A stretch of DNA of 64,000 bases from Planomonospora sp. ID67723 (GCF_015711605.1 NZ_JABTEZ010000001.1:2570001-2634000); one strand, 5' to 3'; shown: positions 9,111 to 16,905, counted from the stretch's first letter. Numbers and translations: made by a program. The notes: generated by a model not told the origin, from the letters alone.

Positions 9111-9655
9111 GCTTCGGCTTCCTCTTTGAACGTGCTCCGACGCATGAGCGCGTACGCCTTCAGCATCTCGTCCTTCTCTTGCTCGGGAAGGTCGAGGGCG
9201 TAGATCTGGGTGACAATGGGATCATTCCGCTTCTGGTCGCTCAAGGTCAGATCCTCTGGTCGCGCTAGGCCGCGCTCTACGAGGATCTCTCCAAGGGATT
9301 TGCCTCCTTCCCGCGCCGCTGCCCACAGGTCGTCAATGGTCTCGCTGCCTGCCCCTCCAGGGCGGTCAACTGGCGTGGCGTCGGTGGCGTCAATGAAGGG
9401 CATCGGGTCGTAGCCGGCCGCCGAGACCAGTCGACGGGTGAGGTCGGCAAGGTGGGGGAACCGGGCTGCAAGGTTGGTTGCTAGTTGAGCTAGCGCCTCA
9501 TAGGCCGGCTGGTTCTCTGATCGGGTCCAGCGATTGATCTGTGACCGGCTGCGGCCTGCTAGCTGGGCGAGGTCCGCCTGAGACAGGTGCGCATGCTTGC
9601 AAATTTCCTCAAGGGCGGACCGGAAGGCGTCTCGGTCCCAGGTAGTTGTACGCAC
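9089..9655 (-). CDS. XRE-family repressor, candidate immunity repressor
   Basis: A 188-residue protein with an N-terminal lambda-repressor-like helix-turn-helix (about residues 14-45, LSQADLAQLAGRSRSQINRWT). The C-terminal half has no recognised catalytic motif and lacks an S24 peptidase signature, so SOS self-cleavage is not evident. It is transcribed away from the early operon. Repeated TGCATGCATGC elements lie in the divergent spacer. Position and orientation fit the lysogeny repressor. Confidence 0.85.
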   Translation of the reverse strand: MRTTTWDRDAFRSALEEICKHAHLSQADLAQLAGRSRSQINRWTRSENQPAYEALAQLATNLAARFPHLADLTRRLVSAAGYDPMPFIDATDATPVDRPGGAGSETIDDLWAAAREGGKSLGEILVERGLARPEDLTLSDQKRNDPIVTQIYALDLPEQEKDEMLKAYALMRRSTFKEEAEAKKGPRE

Positions 9656-9858
9656 GCACGCACGTTAGCATGCCCTTCCTTTTCCATCCATGCAGGTGGA
9701 GGGATATGTGACTAACCCCATGACTGTGCATGCATGCGCTGTCAGTGGCTTGGCGCGGTCCAATTTGACCCGATTTGCCGGTCTACCTGCATAAACGATC
9801 TATCCAGATCTGTTGCATGCATGCACACACCGGAGTATGTTGCATGCATGCGCACAAC
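9656..9858. promoter_or_regulatory. Divergent operator region with repeated TGCATGCATGC
   Basis: Between the repressor and the early operon, the alternating motif occurs at 9726-9739, 9812-9828 and 9839-9858. A related CGCACGCACGCACG run lies at 9651-9664, just before the repressor start. The last copy is framed by GTTG and CAAC. Such repeats are the expected operators for the repressor and the divergent HTH protein. The third copy covers the most likely start codon of the divergent gene, so binding could block transcription and initiation there. Confidence 0.65.
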
Positions 9859-10117
9859 CGAACGGGCCAAGCGGCCCAACCTCCGGCTCAGGCTGAGGAC
9901 ATCGGAGTGGGAGCGGCACACCCGTGCTCGCGGCCTCGTCTCTGACGCTGAATGCGCCCGACTCCTCGGACTGAGCACCTCCACCATCAGCCGCGCCCGC
10001 GGCCACGAGGTCGAGCCGAGTCACCAGTTCATCCGCGCAGCTATCTGGCACCTGCCTGGACTCAAGTTTGAGGACCTCTTCGAGATCATCCCGAGCGGAG
10101 AGAAGGGCAACGGCTGA
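9848..10117 (+). CDS. Small HTH protein divergent from the repressor (Cro-like position)
   Basis: About 89 residues with a helix-turn-helix (VSDAECARLLGLSTSTISRAR). It occupies the cro position, first in the early operon opposite the repressor. Three in-frame ATGs exist (9734, 9821, 9848). The last is preferred because GGAG lies at 9832-9835 and the upstream residues are not protein-like. Its stop is followed at once by the next gene. It could be a Cro-like regulator or directionality factor. Confidence 0.7.
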   Translation: MRTTERAKRPNLRLRLRTSEWERHTRARGLVSDAECARLLGLSTSTISRARGHEVEPSHQFIRAAIWHLPGLKFEDLFEIIPSGEKGNG

Positions 10118-10350
10118 TGGCGTCCGCCAAGAAGAACGCCAAGCCCAGTTGGATGAGCCTGCCTAGCGAGCAGTGGCACACCGACCCCGCGTTCCGTGCT
10201 CACATTGCGGAGTCCCGCGCGGCGTGCGGCCTGCCGCCTCGCATCACGGATCCCATCGTCCTCGCACGCCTCGCAAAGATCATCCTTCTCGGTCAGGTGG
10301 ATGACGCACCTGCGCCCACCGGCGCCTCCGGCGAGGAGCGTGCGGCATGA
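10117..10350 (+). CDS. Hypothetical early protein
   Basis: 77 residues, not recognised. No membrane segment or cysteine pair is seen; the middle (HIAESRAACGLPPRITDPIVL) is helix-prone and resembles short conserved phage early proteins. It overlaps both neighbours by a few bases, so it is translated with the HTH gene before it and the antirepressor after it. Confidence 0.6.
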   Translation: MASAKKNAKPSWMSLPSEQWHTDPAFRAHIAESRAACGLPPRITDPIVLARLAKIILLGQVDDAPAPTGASGEERAA

Positions 10351-11042
10351 GCGAGATCGTCCACATCCCGTTCCACGGCCGCGAGATCCTCGCCGTCGAG
10401 GAGAATGGTAAGCCCCGCATCATTCTCAAGCCCGCCGTCGAGCACATCGGCTTGGACTACTCCTGGCAGCTCCAGAAGCTCAAGGCGAAGTCCTGGGCAA
10501 CTGTGGGGGAGACCCCCACGGTTGGCGCGGACGGCAAGGTCCGCGGGATGGCGAGCGTGGATGTCCGCACCTTCCTGATGCTGCTGGCCACGATCGACGA
10601 GCGGCGTGTCGGTGAAGAGGCCCGCCCGGTCCTGGTCGCCTACCAGCGCGAGGTCGCCGATCTCATTGAACGGCACTTCACCAAGGCGCGTGAGGCAGAG
10701 CCGGTCGCGGAGATCGAGGCGCCGAAGCCGACGGAGCCGGTCACCTATCCGCTCGCGGACACGGTCGTCCTGATCCGGCAGCGGTTCGGCGTGAAGGTCC
10801 CGGTCGCGGAGCTGACGCGAGTCCTCCGCCAGGGCGGGGTCTTGTGCCAGAACGGCAAGCCGAAGGTCGACTATGAGGCGATTTTCTGGCACACCGGCAG
10901 CGCGTACGAGGTGTTCGGCCACCGGATCGAGGCGCTGTACCGGCTGTACGAGTCCACGAAGATCCGGCTGGAGATGGCCGCTCAGGCTCGGCTGCGGATG
11001 GACCCGCCTGGTTGGCCTGAACTGCCGTTCGGTGGTGCGTGA
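10347..11042 (+). CDS. Phage antirepressor, P22 Ant-type N-terminal domain
   Basis: A 231-residue protein whose first ~120 residues (VHIPFHGREILAVEENGKPR ... RTFLMLLATIDERRVGEEARPVL) match the P22_AR_N type of phage antirepressor. Such proteins bind the prophage repressor and promote induction. The C-terminal half (about 130-231) is a separate domain starting at YPLADTVVLIRQRFGV. Its place just downstream of the immunity switch supports the call. Confidence 0.8.
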   Translation: MSEIVHIPFHGREILAVEENGKPRIILKPAVEHIGLDYSWQLQKLKAKSWATVGETPTVGADGKVRGMASVDVRTFLMLLATIDERRVGEEARPVLVAYQREVADLIERHFTKAREAEPVAEIEAPKPTEPVTYPLADTVVLIRQRFGVKVPVAELTRVLRQGGVLCQNGKPKVDYEAIFWHTGSAYEVFGHRIEALYRLYESTKIRLEMAAQARLRMDPPGWPELPFGGA

Positions 11043-11182
11043 TGGCCCGCCGTGACGCTGACATGCCGCTGCCCCGCGCGGGATCCCTGGATGACGCGAC
11101 GGTCTACGCGATCGCCGGGCTGATGGCCCGCTGCTCCGAGCTCGCCGCGCTGGATGCCGGCGACCCGGCCCCCACCCCCTGA
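11042..11182 (+). CDS. Hypothetical small protein (46 residues)
   Basis: A short gene in a TGATG overlap with the antirepressor stop. It encodes MARRDADMPLPRAGSLDDA followed by a helix-prone segment. No family is recognised. The overlap and composition suggest a real gene. It ends just before a strong hairpin. Confidence 0.5.
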   Translation: MARRDADMPLPRAGSLDDATVYAIAGLMARCSELAALDAGDPAPTP

Positions 11183-11188
11183 CATGCC

Positions 11189-11221
11189 GCGGGCCCGGCT
11201 GATGAAAGCAACCGGGCCCGC
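11189..11221 (+). terminator. Intergenic hairpin in the early operon
   Basis: A perfect 10-base-pair inverted repeat (11189-11198 with 11212-11221). It lacks a T tract and may act as an attenuator or RNA-processing element. It separates the immunity genes from the rest of the early operon. Confidence 0.55.
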
Positions 11222-11252
11222 GCCCACCCCTCAAGTCACTGAGGAGCAAGCC

Positions 11253-11387
11253 ATGAACAAGGTACTACCCGAGACCGCCCACGACGTAGAGCTGCAGGTC
11301 GAGTCGTACGAGTGGATGAAGTTCCACTTCCCGGACCTGTACCGGACCGTCACCGAGATGATCGAGGCCCGGGACGGTGTCCTGTGA
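11253..11387 (+). CDS. Hypothetical small protein (44 residues)
   Basis: Starts at ATG 11253 after GAGGAGCAAGCC. An upstream in-frame start at 11154 would read through the hairpin and is rejected. The acidic sequence ETAHDVELQVESYEWMKFHF is not recognised. Its stop overlaps the next GTG start by four bases. Confidence 0.6.
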   Translation: MNKVLPETAHDVELQVESYEWMKFHFPDLYRTVTEMIEARDGVL

Positions 11388-11794
11388 GCACCGGAACCCT
11401 GACGCTGGCCGAGGTCATCGGCAACGCCGCCGGCCTGGTCGAGAAGTACGGCCTGTGCCGCCACAACTACGAGGACGACGTAACCGGGATGGTCGACCCG
11501 TCCGGGGCGGTCGCTTATGCGGTCGGCCTGCCGCCGGGCGTGTGGACGGACCCGCACTGGACGGTCCTGGAGACCGAGGCGTACCAGAGCGGACACGCCG
11601 CCCTGTACCTGCTGGTCGCCGGTCTGGAGCGGTGGGAGATGCCGCACATCGGCGAGTGGGAGGGCGAAGACCTCGCCAACTACATCGCGTGGTGGATCTC
11701 CGACGAGGACCCGACGGACGAGCAGGTCATCCAGTGGATGCGCGACGTCGCCGCGGTCCTGTCCTTCCCCGCTGAGAACGGAGCCCGCGCATGA
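11384..11794 (+). CDS. Hypothetical early protein, weakly DUF6197-like
   Basis: 136 residues starting at a GTG that overlaps the previous stop. The N-terminus LTLAEVIGNAAGLVEKYGLC and the C-terminal WISDEDPTDEQVIQWMRDVA weakly recall the DUF6197 family of actinophage proteins, of unknown function. No catalytic or membrane signature is seen. Confidence 0.6.
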   Translation: MSTGTLTLAEVIGNAAGLVEKYGLCRHNYEDDVTGMVDPSGAVAYAVGLPPGVWTDPHWTVLETEAYQSGHAALYLLVAGLERWEMPHIGEWEGEDLANYIAWWISDEDPTDEQVIQWMRDVAAVLSFPAENGARA

Positions 11795-12048
11795 CCGGCC
11801 CTGATCATTACCGCGCCGCTGAGGAGATGCTTGCCACGGCGAAGGAAGCCGACGCTGGCGCCGACCGAGACGACATCAAGTTGTTCCTGCGGTTCGCCGA
11901 GATCCACGCGACGCTCGCCCTGGCCGCCGCGACCGGCGTAGGTGCAATCGCCGGAGACCGCCAGAACTGGGACGGGATGCCGACCCCGGACGCCCGCGCT
12001 TGGCTCGACGTCGCCGGGTCCGCTGCCTCTGAGGAGGCAGGCCAGTGA
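11791..12048 (+). CDS. Hypothetical early protein
   Basis: 85 residues. The N-terminal helix HYRAAEEMLATAKEA and HATLALAAATGVGA look like a short alpha-helical bundle common in actinobacterial mobile elements. Function unknown. It overlaps both neighbours by four bases. Confidence 0.6.
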   Translation: MTGPDHYRAAEEMLATAKEADAGADRDDIKLFLRFAEIHATLALAAATGVGAIAGDRQNWDGMPTPDARAWLDVAGSAASEEAGQ

Positions 12049-12401
12049 GCGCCCGGGACATCGCTGAGGCCGGACGCAGTCAGACCCTCACGACCCCGCG
12101 GGGCGTGTGGTCGATCGCGGCCAAGCACACCCGCCCGGGTGGGGATGTGGACGTCGTCCTGGTGTTCCGCCCCACAGGCAACGTGGCGGGCACCCATTTC
12201 GGCTACCGCTACGACCGCGCCTCCGATCGGTGGACGCAGGTCCTCGGGGCGTGGCTGGCACGGCATGACGCGGTCCGAGAGGTCGCCAAGCGGACCCGCG
12301 TCCAGGTGCTCGTGTACCGGGATTTGGTGCCGCTGCTGTGCATCGCCGCGACGGTGACGGACTTCCCGGACTCGGTCGCTGTTCGGGCGGAGGCGTCGTG
12401 A
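12045..12401 (+). CDS. Hypothetical early protein
   Basis: 118 residues from a GTG start overlapping the previous stop. The sequence reads as alternating strands (GVWSIAAKHTRPGGDVDVVL) with no recognised family, cysteines for metal binding, or membrane segment. Its reading frame is continuous with the operon pattern. Confidence 0.6.
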   Translation: MSARDIAEAGRSQTLTTPRGVWSIAAKHTRPGGDVDVVLVFRPTGNVAGTHFGYRYDRASDRWTQVLGAWLARHDAVREVAKRTRVQVLVYRDLVPLLCIAATVTDFPDSVAVRAEAS

Positions 12402-12556
12402 GGTCCCGCCGCGAGGTCCCGCCGGTCGTGTTCCAGGAGCCCGGACAGCCCGTACAGGGCTCCCTGCCGGACGACCTGAACGCCCGTCTCGACCGCTACG
12501 CCGAGTGGGCCGACGACATCCACGACACCGACGGCCCACGAGAGGAGCCGGAGTGA
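12398..12556 (+). CDS. Hypothetical small protein (52 residues)
   Basis: GTG start at 12398 overlaps the upstream stop, and the end overlaps the next GTG. The C-terminal part LPDDLNARLDRYAEWADDIH is helix-prone and acidic. No family is recognised; an upstream ATG at 12338 would overlap the previous gene by 64 bases and was not used. Confidence 0.55.
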   Translation: MRSRREVPPVVFQEPGQPVQGSLPDDLNARLDRYAEWADDIHDTDGPREEPE

Positions 12557-13509
12557 CCACGACTGAAGCTGAGCGACTCGACGGGCTGCGCATGCTGCGG
12601 GCGCCGTTCCGGGAAGACCAGATCGGCAAGCTGCCCCGTGTCTACTGCAAGGACTGCTCCAACCCGAAGAAGCACTGCACGGAGCCTGGGCACCGCAAGG
12701 AACGCTGCGGGGGCTGCAACGCCTACGTCTCCAACCAGCACCGCCACATCGACTACGTCGGGCACGCCGACGCCACCGAGCGCCTCCTTGAAGTCGACCC
12801 GCTGTGGTCGTGGGAGCCGTTTGCGCTCGGTGAGGACGGGCTGCCTGCCGTGGACACCGACGAGTTCGGCAACCCGGTCGGCATGTGGATCCGGTTGACG
12901 GTGTGCGGGATGACCCGGCCCGGCTACGGGTCGGTGCCGTCGAACCAGCACGACGCCGTAAAAGTCCTGATCGGCGATGCCATACGGAACGCCGCGATGC
13001 GGTTCGGGGTGGCGCTGGACCTGTGGAAGAAGGGCGAGCGCGAGGACCCGGCGTCAGAGAGCCCAATCGCGGACGCGGGACGGCGGGCGGCTCCGGCCAG
13101 GCAGGCGGCGAACGCGCGGATCATCGTGGATTCGCAGTGGGTGGAAGTGTTCGAGAAGCGCCTCGCCGAGGCGACCAAGGACAACGTCACCAGCTTCCGG
13201 CAGGACGTGGTCAACGCGATGCGCGGCGACCGGATCGACTCGGTGACCGCAAACCGGTTGATGGCCGCGATCGAGGACAAGCAGACGGCGTTGCACGCGC
13301 CGGCCGATGGCCTGCCCCGAAACCAGGACGGCACGATCGCCCGCTCGAAGGTGACTGACGAGCAGCTCGCCGCGGTCGGCACGATGACGGGCCCGCAGAA
13401 GCGTGAGCACAACAAGCTCGTCAAGGACGTCACCTCCAACCCGCAGCCCGTTGAGCGGTCCACCGAGAAGGACAACGGCGGGCCGTGGGCGACGGACGGT
13501 GCGGCATGA
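12553..13509 (+). CDS. Rad52/Sak-like single-strand annealing protein (predicted)
   Basis: A 318-residue protein that probably anneals complementary single strands in phage recombination. The N-terminus has a cysteine cluster (CKDCSNPKKHC ... CGGC, about residues 33-60). The core HIDYVGHADATERLLEVDP and the conserved DAIRNAAMRFGVALDLW (about 140-156) resemble the Rad52/Sak-type annealing proteins of actinophages. The C-terminal ~130 residues are variable. It sits in the early operon before an HNH protein and upstream of the replication genes. An ERF-type protein is the main alternative. Confidence 0.6.
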   Translation: MTTTEAERLDGLRMLRAPFREDQIGKLPRVYCKDCSNPKKHCTEPGHRKERCGGCNAYVSNQHRHIDYVGHADATERLLEVDPLWSWEPFALGEDGLPAVDTDEFGNPVGMWIRLTVCGMTRPGYGSVPSNQHDAVKVLIGDAIRNAAMRFGVALDLWKKGEREDPASESPIADAGRRAAPARQAANARIIVDSQWVEVFEKRLAEATKDNVTSFRQDVVNAMRGDRIDSVTANRLMAAIEDKQTALHAPADGLPRNQDGTIARSKVTDEQLAAVGTMTGPQKREHNKLVKDVTSNPQPVERSTEKDNGGPWATDGAA

Positions 13510-13850
13510 CGGAGATGCTCACGATCGTCAAGCAGCTTGGCCAGCTCTCCCGGGACCTGGACGACGCCGTGAACAAACTCGCGGACCTGGAGTTCATCGC
13601 GGTCGAGGCCGAAGGTGACTACAAGGTGGCGTTCGCTGCGGTGTTCAAGTCGGCGGTCGGGTCGGTGGAGGACCGTAAGCAGATCGCGACGGCGGAGACC
13701 GACGCTCTGTGGCGGGTCCACGGCAAGGCCGCGGCGGCGGTGCGGCTCCAGAAGGAACACATCAAGGCCCTGCACGCCCGGATCGATGTCGGGCGGACGA
13801 TCCAGTCCACCGCGCGGGCTGAGATGCAGCTCGCCGGGGGGCAGTTGTGA
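13506..13850 (+). CDS. Hypothetical coiled-coil early protein
   Basis: 114 residues, almost entirely helical (QLGQLSRDLDDAVNKLADLE ... LWRVHGKAAAAVRLQKEHIKA). The ATG at 13506 overlaps the annealing-protein stop, so the two are probably co-translated and may cooperate, but no function is recognised. Confidence 0.65.
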   Translation: MTEMLTIVKQLGQLSRDLDDAVNKLADLEFIAVEAEGDYKVAFAAVFKSAVGSVEDRKQIATAETDALWRVHGKAAAAVRLQKEHIKALHARIDVGRTIQSTARAEMQLAGGQL

Positions 13851-14317
13851 AGCGCGGCGGGTCGCTGAAGCGAAACACCCCGTTGAAGGCGAAGTCGCCG
13901 ATGTCCCGTGGTGAGTCGAGTCTTGCGCGGACGCCGATCCGGCGGCAGTCGGCTAAGCGGCAGGCGGAGAACCGTAAGCGTCGTGAGGTCCTGAAGGACA
14001 AGTACGGGCACGGGTTGATCTTGTGTGAGGTGCCTGGCTGCACCCGTGAGGCGAACGACGCGCACGAGGTCCTGACCCGGGCACGCGGGGGGTCGATCAC
14101 CGACCCCGCGAACATCCGAGCTGTGTGCCGGCCTCATCACGAGGAGATCGGCACGGAGCCCGCGTGGGCGTACCAGTTCGGGTTCCTAGCTCATTCGTGG
14201 GACCAGCCCATGCCGTGCCCGACCGAGGCCGGAGACCCGTGCGGGATCTGCCGCGAGTGCATCGCCGCGCAGGAAGCCGACCCGCGGTACGGCTCCCCGT
14301 CTGACCTGACCCCCTAA
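13847..14317 (+). CDS. HNH-type zinc-binding nuclease-like protein
   Basis: 156 residues. A very basic N-terminus precedes a treble-clef HNH module: CEVPGC, DAHEVLTRARGGSITDPANI, then VCRPHHEEI. The segment DAHE supplies the first catalytic His and PHHEE the zinc-binding end. A second cysteine pair CGICREC follows. Phage recombination and Holliday-junction functions (NinG-like) or homing nucleases share this fold; its place after the annealing protein favours recombination. Confidence 0.75.
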   Translation: MKRGGSLKRNTPLKAKSPMSRGESSLARTPIRRQSAKRQAENRKRREVLKDKYGHGLILCEVPGCTREANDAHEVLTRARGGSITDPANIRAVCRPHHEEIGTEPAWAYQFGFLAHSWDQPMPCPTEAGDPCGICRECIAAQEADPRYGSPSDLTP

Positions 14318-14335
14318 CACCGACCGGAGATCGAG

Positions 14336-14542
14336 ATGAGCAGCGAGAACACCGTGAAGTTGAGGGTCAGCCTCGGCTTCTCCTACGCCATCAACAGCTA
14401 TCGCGAGGAAGTCATCGACACCGAGATCTCCGAAGAGGACTGGTCCGAGATGTCGGAGAAGGAGCGCGAGCAGGCAGGCGAAGAGATCTACGTCGACTGG
14501 CGCGCGAACTACCTCGACGGCTCCTGGGACGTAGCCGAGTAG
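14336..14542 (+). CDS. Hypothetical acidic early protein
   Basis: 68 residues starting at ATG after CCGGAGATCGAG. The pattern of two strands then DTEISEEDWSEMSEKEREQA resembles small actinophage proteins with an acidic helix. No function is known. A hairpin follows 26 bases after the stop. Confidence 0.65.
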   Translation: MSSENTVKLRVSLGFSYAINSYREEVIDTEISEEDWSEMSEKEREQAGEEIYVDWRANYLDGSWDVAE

Positions 14543-14568
14543 CCAGCCCTGACCCCCTAACCCCTCTT

Positions 14569-14596
14569 GGAGCCGCCTGCTGGGGCGGGCGGCTCC
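14569..14596 (+). terminator. Intergenic hairpin in the early operon
   Basis: Perfect 9-base-pair arms GGAGCCGCC (14569-14577) and GGCGGCTCC (14588-14596), without a T tract. Like the hairpin at 11189-11221 it lies in one of the few real gaps of the early operon and may tune expression or mark an RNA processing site. Confidence 0.55.
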
Positions 14597-14621
14597 ACCC
14601 CTCACCCCGAAAGAAGTGATC

Positions 14622-14966
14622 ATGAACACGCAGTCCATGCCCGCCGTCGACCAGCCCCGCCTGTCGTACTCGCCCGACGTCGTGTCTCGCATGCAGGCGC
14701 TGGTCCGCGCCGAGGTCGACAACGTCCGCAAGACCGCGCAGGAGCGCATCGCCACCCTGCGGGCTGAGGAGCAGCGGACGCAGGAGTGGATGAAGCGGAC
14801 CATCACCGAGTTTGAGCAGGCGATGGGCGACATCCTCGGCCAGGCCGAGCCCCGCCCGTCGGCGTTCGAGGCGGCACCAGACCTGGCGGCGGATCCGATG
14901 AAAAATCTCGCCGCTCTGGAGAGCCTGCACAACGCTCAGAACGCGCGTGAGGGCGGTGCCCGCTGA
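14622..14966 (+). CDS. Hypothetical coiled-coil early protein
   Basis: 114 residues from ATG 14622, preceded by GAAAGAAG. Residues 20-70 (VVSRMQALVRAEVDNVRKTA) form a long predicted coiled coil. No family is recognised. The stop overlaps the next ATG. Confidence 0.65.
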   Translation: MNTQSMPAVDQPRLSYSPDVVSRMQALVRAEVDNVRKTAQERIATLRAEEQRTQEWMKRTITEFEQAMGDILGQAEPRPSAFEAAPDLAADPMKNLAALESLHNAQNAREGGAR

Positions 14967-15145
14967 TGCGTTTATTCGCCCGCCGGAAGGCCCGTCACGC
15001 CCGTCACGGCTCTCTCACGGGCTGGGCAGCGCTCGCCTCCGCCGTGTCCGCCGCTCGCCGGCGTCCCGTCGTGGACACCGCGATCACCCGGCCCGCCCTC
15101 ATCCGGATCGGCCGGCCCCCGTACGCCCCGAAGGAGACCCGATGA
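14966..15145 (+). CDS. Hypothetical basic small protein (59 residues)
   Basis: A short arginine-rich frame (MRLFARRKARHARHGSLTGW) in a TGATG overlap with the gene before and an ATGA overlap with the HTH gene after. Strong basicity hints at nucleic-acid binding, but no fold is recognised. The precise fit between neighbours supports it being real. Confidence 0.5.
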   Translation: MRLFARRKARHARHGSLTGWAALASAVSAARRRPVVDTAITRPALIRIGRPPYAPKETR

Positions 15146-15417
15146 GCACCGAGACCACATGCGGATGTGGCACCGTCATCGCGGCACGCCTCGCCAAGCT
15201 GCCCGCCCTGATGAGGGTGGTGGACCTTGTCGCTGAGACCGGCCTGTCGAAGTCCGCCATCCACAGGATGCTCGACTCTGGCGAGATCAAGAGCGTTCGC
15301 CCCACGGGAGGAACGCGCGCTGTCCCTGCCGAGTGGTTCGTGGAGTGGCTGGAAGGTCTTAAGGCCGCCGCTGTCTCTGGGGGAGCGGACTCCTCCGGGG
15401 AGGCCGGTCGTGGCTAG
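15142..15417 (+). CDS. Excisionase-like helix-turn-helix protein
   Basis: 91 residues. The central part MRVVDLVAETGLSKSAIHRM with LDSGEIKSVRPTGGTRAV is a MerR/excisionase-type winged HTH, seen in phage Xis and regulatory proteins. ATG 15142 overlaps the upstream stop. It is one candidate for the recombination directionality factor, though serine-integrase factors are diverse and unpredictable by sequence. Confidence 0.7.
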   Translation: MSTETTCGCGTVIAARLAKLPALMRVVDLVAETGLSKSAIHRMLDSGEIKSVRPTGGTRAVPAEWFVEWLEGLKAAAVSGGADSSGEAGRG

Positions 15418-15838
15418 CTATCCCGATCACGTCGGCACCGCACAGAAGCTCTTGGAGCAGCAGGCCGAGATCAACCAGCTCCGCGCTGAGGTGGAGCGGC
15501 TGACCGAGATCACCCGTCGGGACACCGCAGGGTTCGAGGCCCTCGGGCGGGAGAATGCAGCCCTGCGGGCCAAGCTCGCCAAGGTCAGCGACATCCACTC
15601 CGAGTTCAAGATCTACGACGACTGTGGCCACCACACCCACGACGACGACGCCGACACCGTCATAGTCGACGACCTCGGCGAGGTGTGCCGCTCCGCCTAC
15701 ATGTACTCAATCTGCCGCGAGTGCTGCGCTCCGGGCGACTCCCAGACGGTGGATTGCGTCGACAGCCACGACCACTCCGAGTGCTGGCCGTGCGTGACCC
15801 GGGCGACTGTGGATGAGCTCCCGCGGGAGTCGTCGTGA
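15410..15838 (+). CDS. Coiled-coil protein with Cys/His-rich C-terminus
   Basis: 142 residues starting at GTG 15410 inside the end of the HTH gene. The N-terminal half is a leucine-zipper-like coil (EQQAEINQLRAEVERLTEIT). The C-terminal half is rich in Cys and His (CGHHTHDDD, CRECCAPGD, CVDSHDHSECWPC), a probable metal-binding module. Similar coil plus zinc-cluster proteins recur in actinophages; function unknown. Confidence 0.65.
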   Translation: MASYPDHVGTAQKLLEQQAEINQLRAEVERLTEITRRDTAGFEALGRENAALRAKLAKVSDIHSEFKIYDDCGHHTHDDDADTVIVDDLGEVCRSAYMYSICRECCAPGDSQTVDCVDSHDHSECWPCVTRATVDELPRESS

Positions 15839-16005
15839 TCGCCCTCGGTGCGGTGCTCGTCGCGGCCCCGCTCCTCGTCGCGGTCGTCATGACGGTGCAT
15901 GAGATGGGCTGGCGGGACGCTGCCCTGCTGTGGGGGGTCTCGGCTCTGGCTACGGCAATGATCGCTGCCGGTCTCAGCCTGATCGTGTCGGCGGTGACGC
16001 CGTGA
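15835..16005 (+). CDS. Small membrane protein (56 residues)
   Basis: GTG start in an overlap with the previous stop. Two hydrophobic helices (IALGAVLVAAPLLVAVVM and LWGVSALATAMIAAGLSL) separated by a short charged loop make a hairpin membrane protein. It is the first of three consecutive small membrane proteins. The role is unknown. Confidence 0.65.
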   Translation: MIALGAVLVAAPLLVAVVMTVHEMGWRDAALLWGVSALATAMIAAGLSLIVSAVTP

Positions 16006-16238
16006 TCGGCCCTGCCTCGTCCACCCGCACCGTAGCCGTGACCCTGGTGGTCGCGGCTACGGCCGGGGCCGTGCTGCTGGCCCTTCGGGAGCGCCGTGCC
16101 CGCAAGGCGTTGGAAGCGGCTCGGGAGGCCGAGAGGTTCCGCCGGGCGGGCCGGGGAGCCGTGGACCCCGTGCAGCGTCTCCTCGCGGATCTGAGGGACT
16201 GGGACGGCCTCGGCACACCTCCTTGGGGGACGTCGTGA
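16002..16238 (+). CDS. Small single-span membrane protein
   Basis: 78 residues from a GTG overlapping the previous stop. One membrane helix (VAVTLVVAATAGAVLLAL) is followed by a basic amphipathic tail (RERRARKALEAAREAERFRR), predicting a short N-terminal outside part and a cytoplasmic tail. Not recognised. Confidence 0.65.
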   Translation: MIGPASSTRTVAVTLVVAATAGAVLLALRERRARKALEAAREAERFRRAGRGAVDPVQRLLADLRDWDGLGTPPWGTS

Positions 16239-16480
16239 CCCGCCCGCCCCGGTCTCGGCACCGCTGGGTGTGGGCGGGCCTGGCCGCGGCCGGCATCGCC
16301 GTTGAGTGCCACGCCCTCTACCGCGAGATCCCCGACGGGACCGCCACGTATCTGCTGCGCCTGTACCCGCGGGCGACCGCTCTCGCGGTGGCTGTCGGGG
16401 GTGTGTGGCTGGTCCACCACATCCTGCAGACCGCCTCCGCCCCTGACCTGTACGACGTGTTCCCCAAGGAGGAGACGTGA
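16235..16480 (+). CDS. Small membrane protein
   Basis: 81 residues with two hydrophobic stretches (WVWAGLAAAGIAVECHALY and ATALAVAVGGVWLVHHIL). GTG 16235 overlaps the previous stop and is preferred over the upstream ATG 16223. It is the third membrane protein in a row and ends in an overlap with an HTH gene. Confidence 0.6.
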   Translation: MTRPPRSRHRWVWAGLAAAGIAVECHALYREIPDGTATYLLRLYPRATALAVAVGGVWLVHHILQTASAPDLYDVFPKEET

Positions 16481-16905
16481 AGCCCGTAACCGTCCAGCTC
16501 GCAGACGCGCGCCGCGATCGGGACCTGCACGAACTCGACATCACCGCGGCTCTTGGTATCGCTGACCGGTCCCTCTACCGGTGGGAGACCGGCCGGTGTT
16601 CTCCGAAGGTCCGGAGCGTGATCGCGTGGGCGGGAGTGCTCGGCTACCGGGCCGTCGTCTCCCGTCACGAGCATGTGGCTGGCGGTCTGCTCGACGTGGT
16701 GATGCGCCTTCCGGAGTTGCGCCGGGCCGCAGGGCTGACCCAGTCCCGTATGGGAGAGCGCCTGTTCATTCACCAGGTGGTGGTCAGCCGGATCGAACGG
16801 ACCGCGGGTCCGGGGATGTGGCTGGCCACTGCGGACCGGTATCTGACCGCGCTCGGCCACGAGATCACGCTGAAGCCGATCGACGCACTGGAGCGTGTCG
16901 CGTGA
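16477..16905 (+). CDS. Regulator with two tandem XRE-type HTH domains
   Basis: 142 residues containing two helix-turn-helix units. The first is around residues 18-40 (HELDITAALGIADRSLYRWE); the second is around 78-110 (LPELRRAAGLTQSRMGERLF, then VVSRIER). A single chain with two HTHs could bind two half-sites as a monomer. It is probably a middle-operon regulator. Confidence 0.75.
   Translation: MKPVTVQLADARRDRDLHELDITAALGIADRSLYRWETGRCSPKVRSVIAWAGVLGYRAVVSRHEHVAGGLLDVVMRLPELRRAAGLTQSRMGERLFIHQVVVSRIERTAGPGMWLATADRYLTALGHEITLKPIDALERVA

Noticed and set aside
9089-9655. SOS-cleavable LexA/CI-type repressor
   Set aside because: The C-terminal half lacks a recognisable S24 Ser-Lys peptidase site; induction may rely on the antirepressor.
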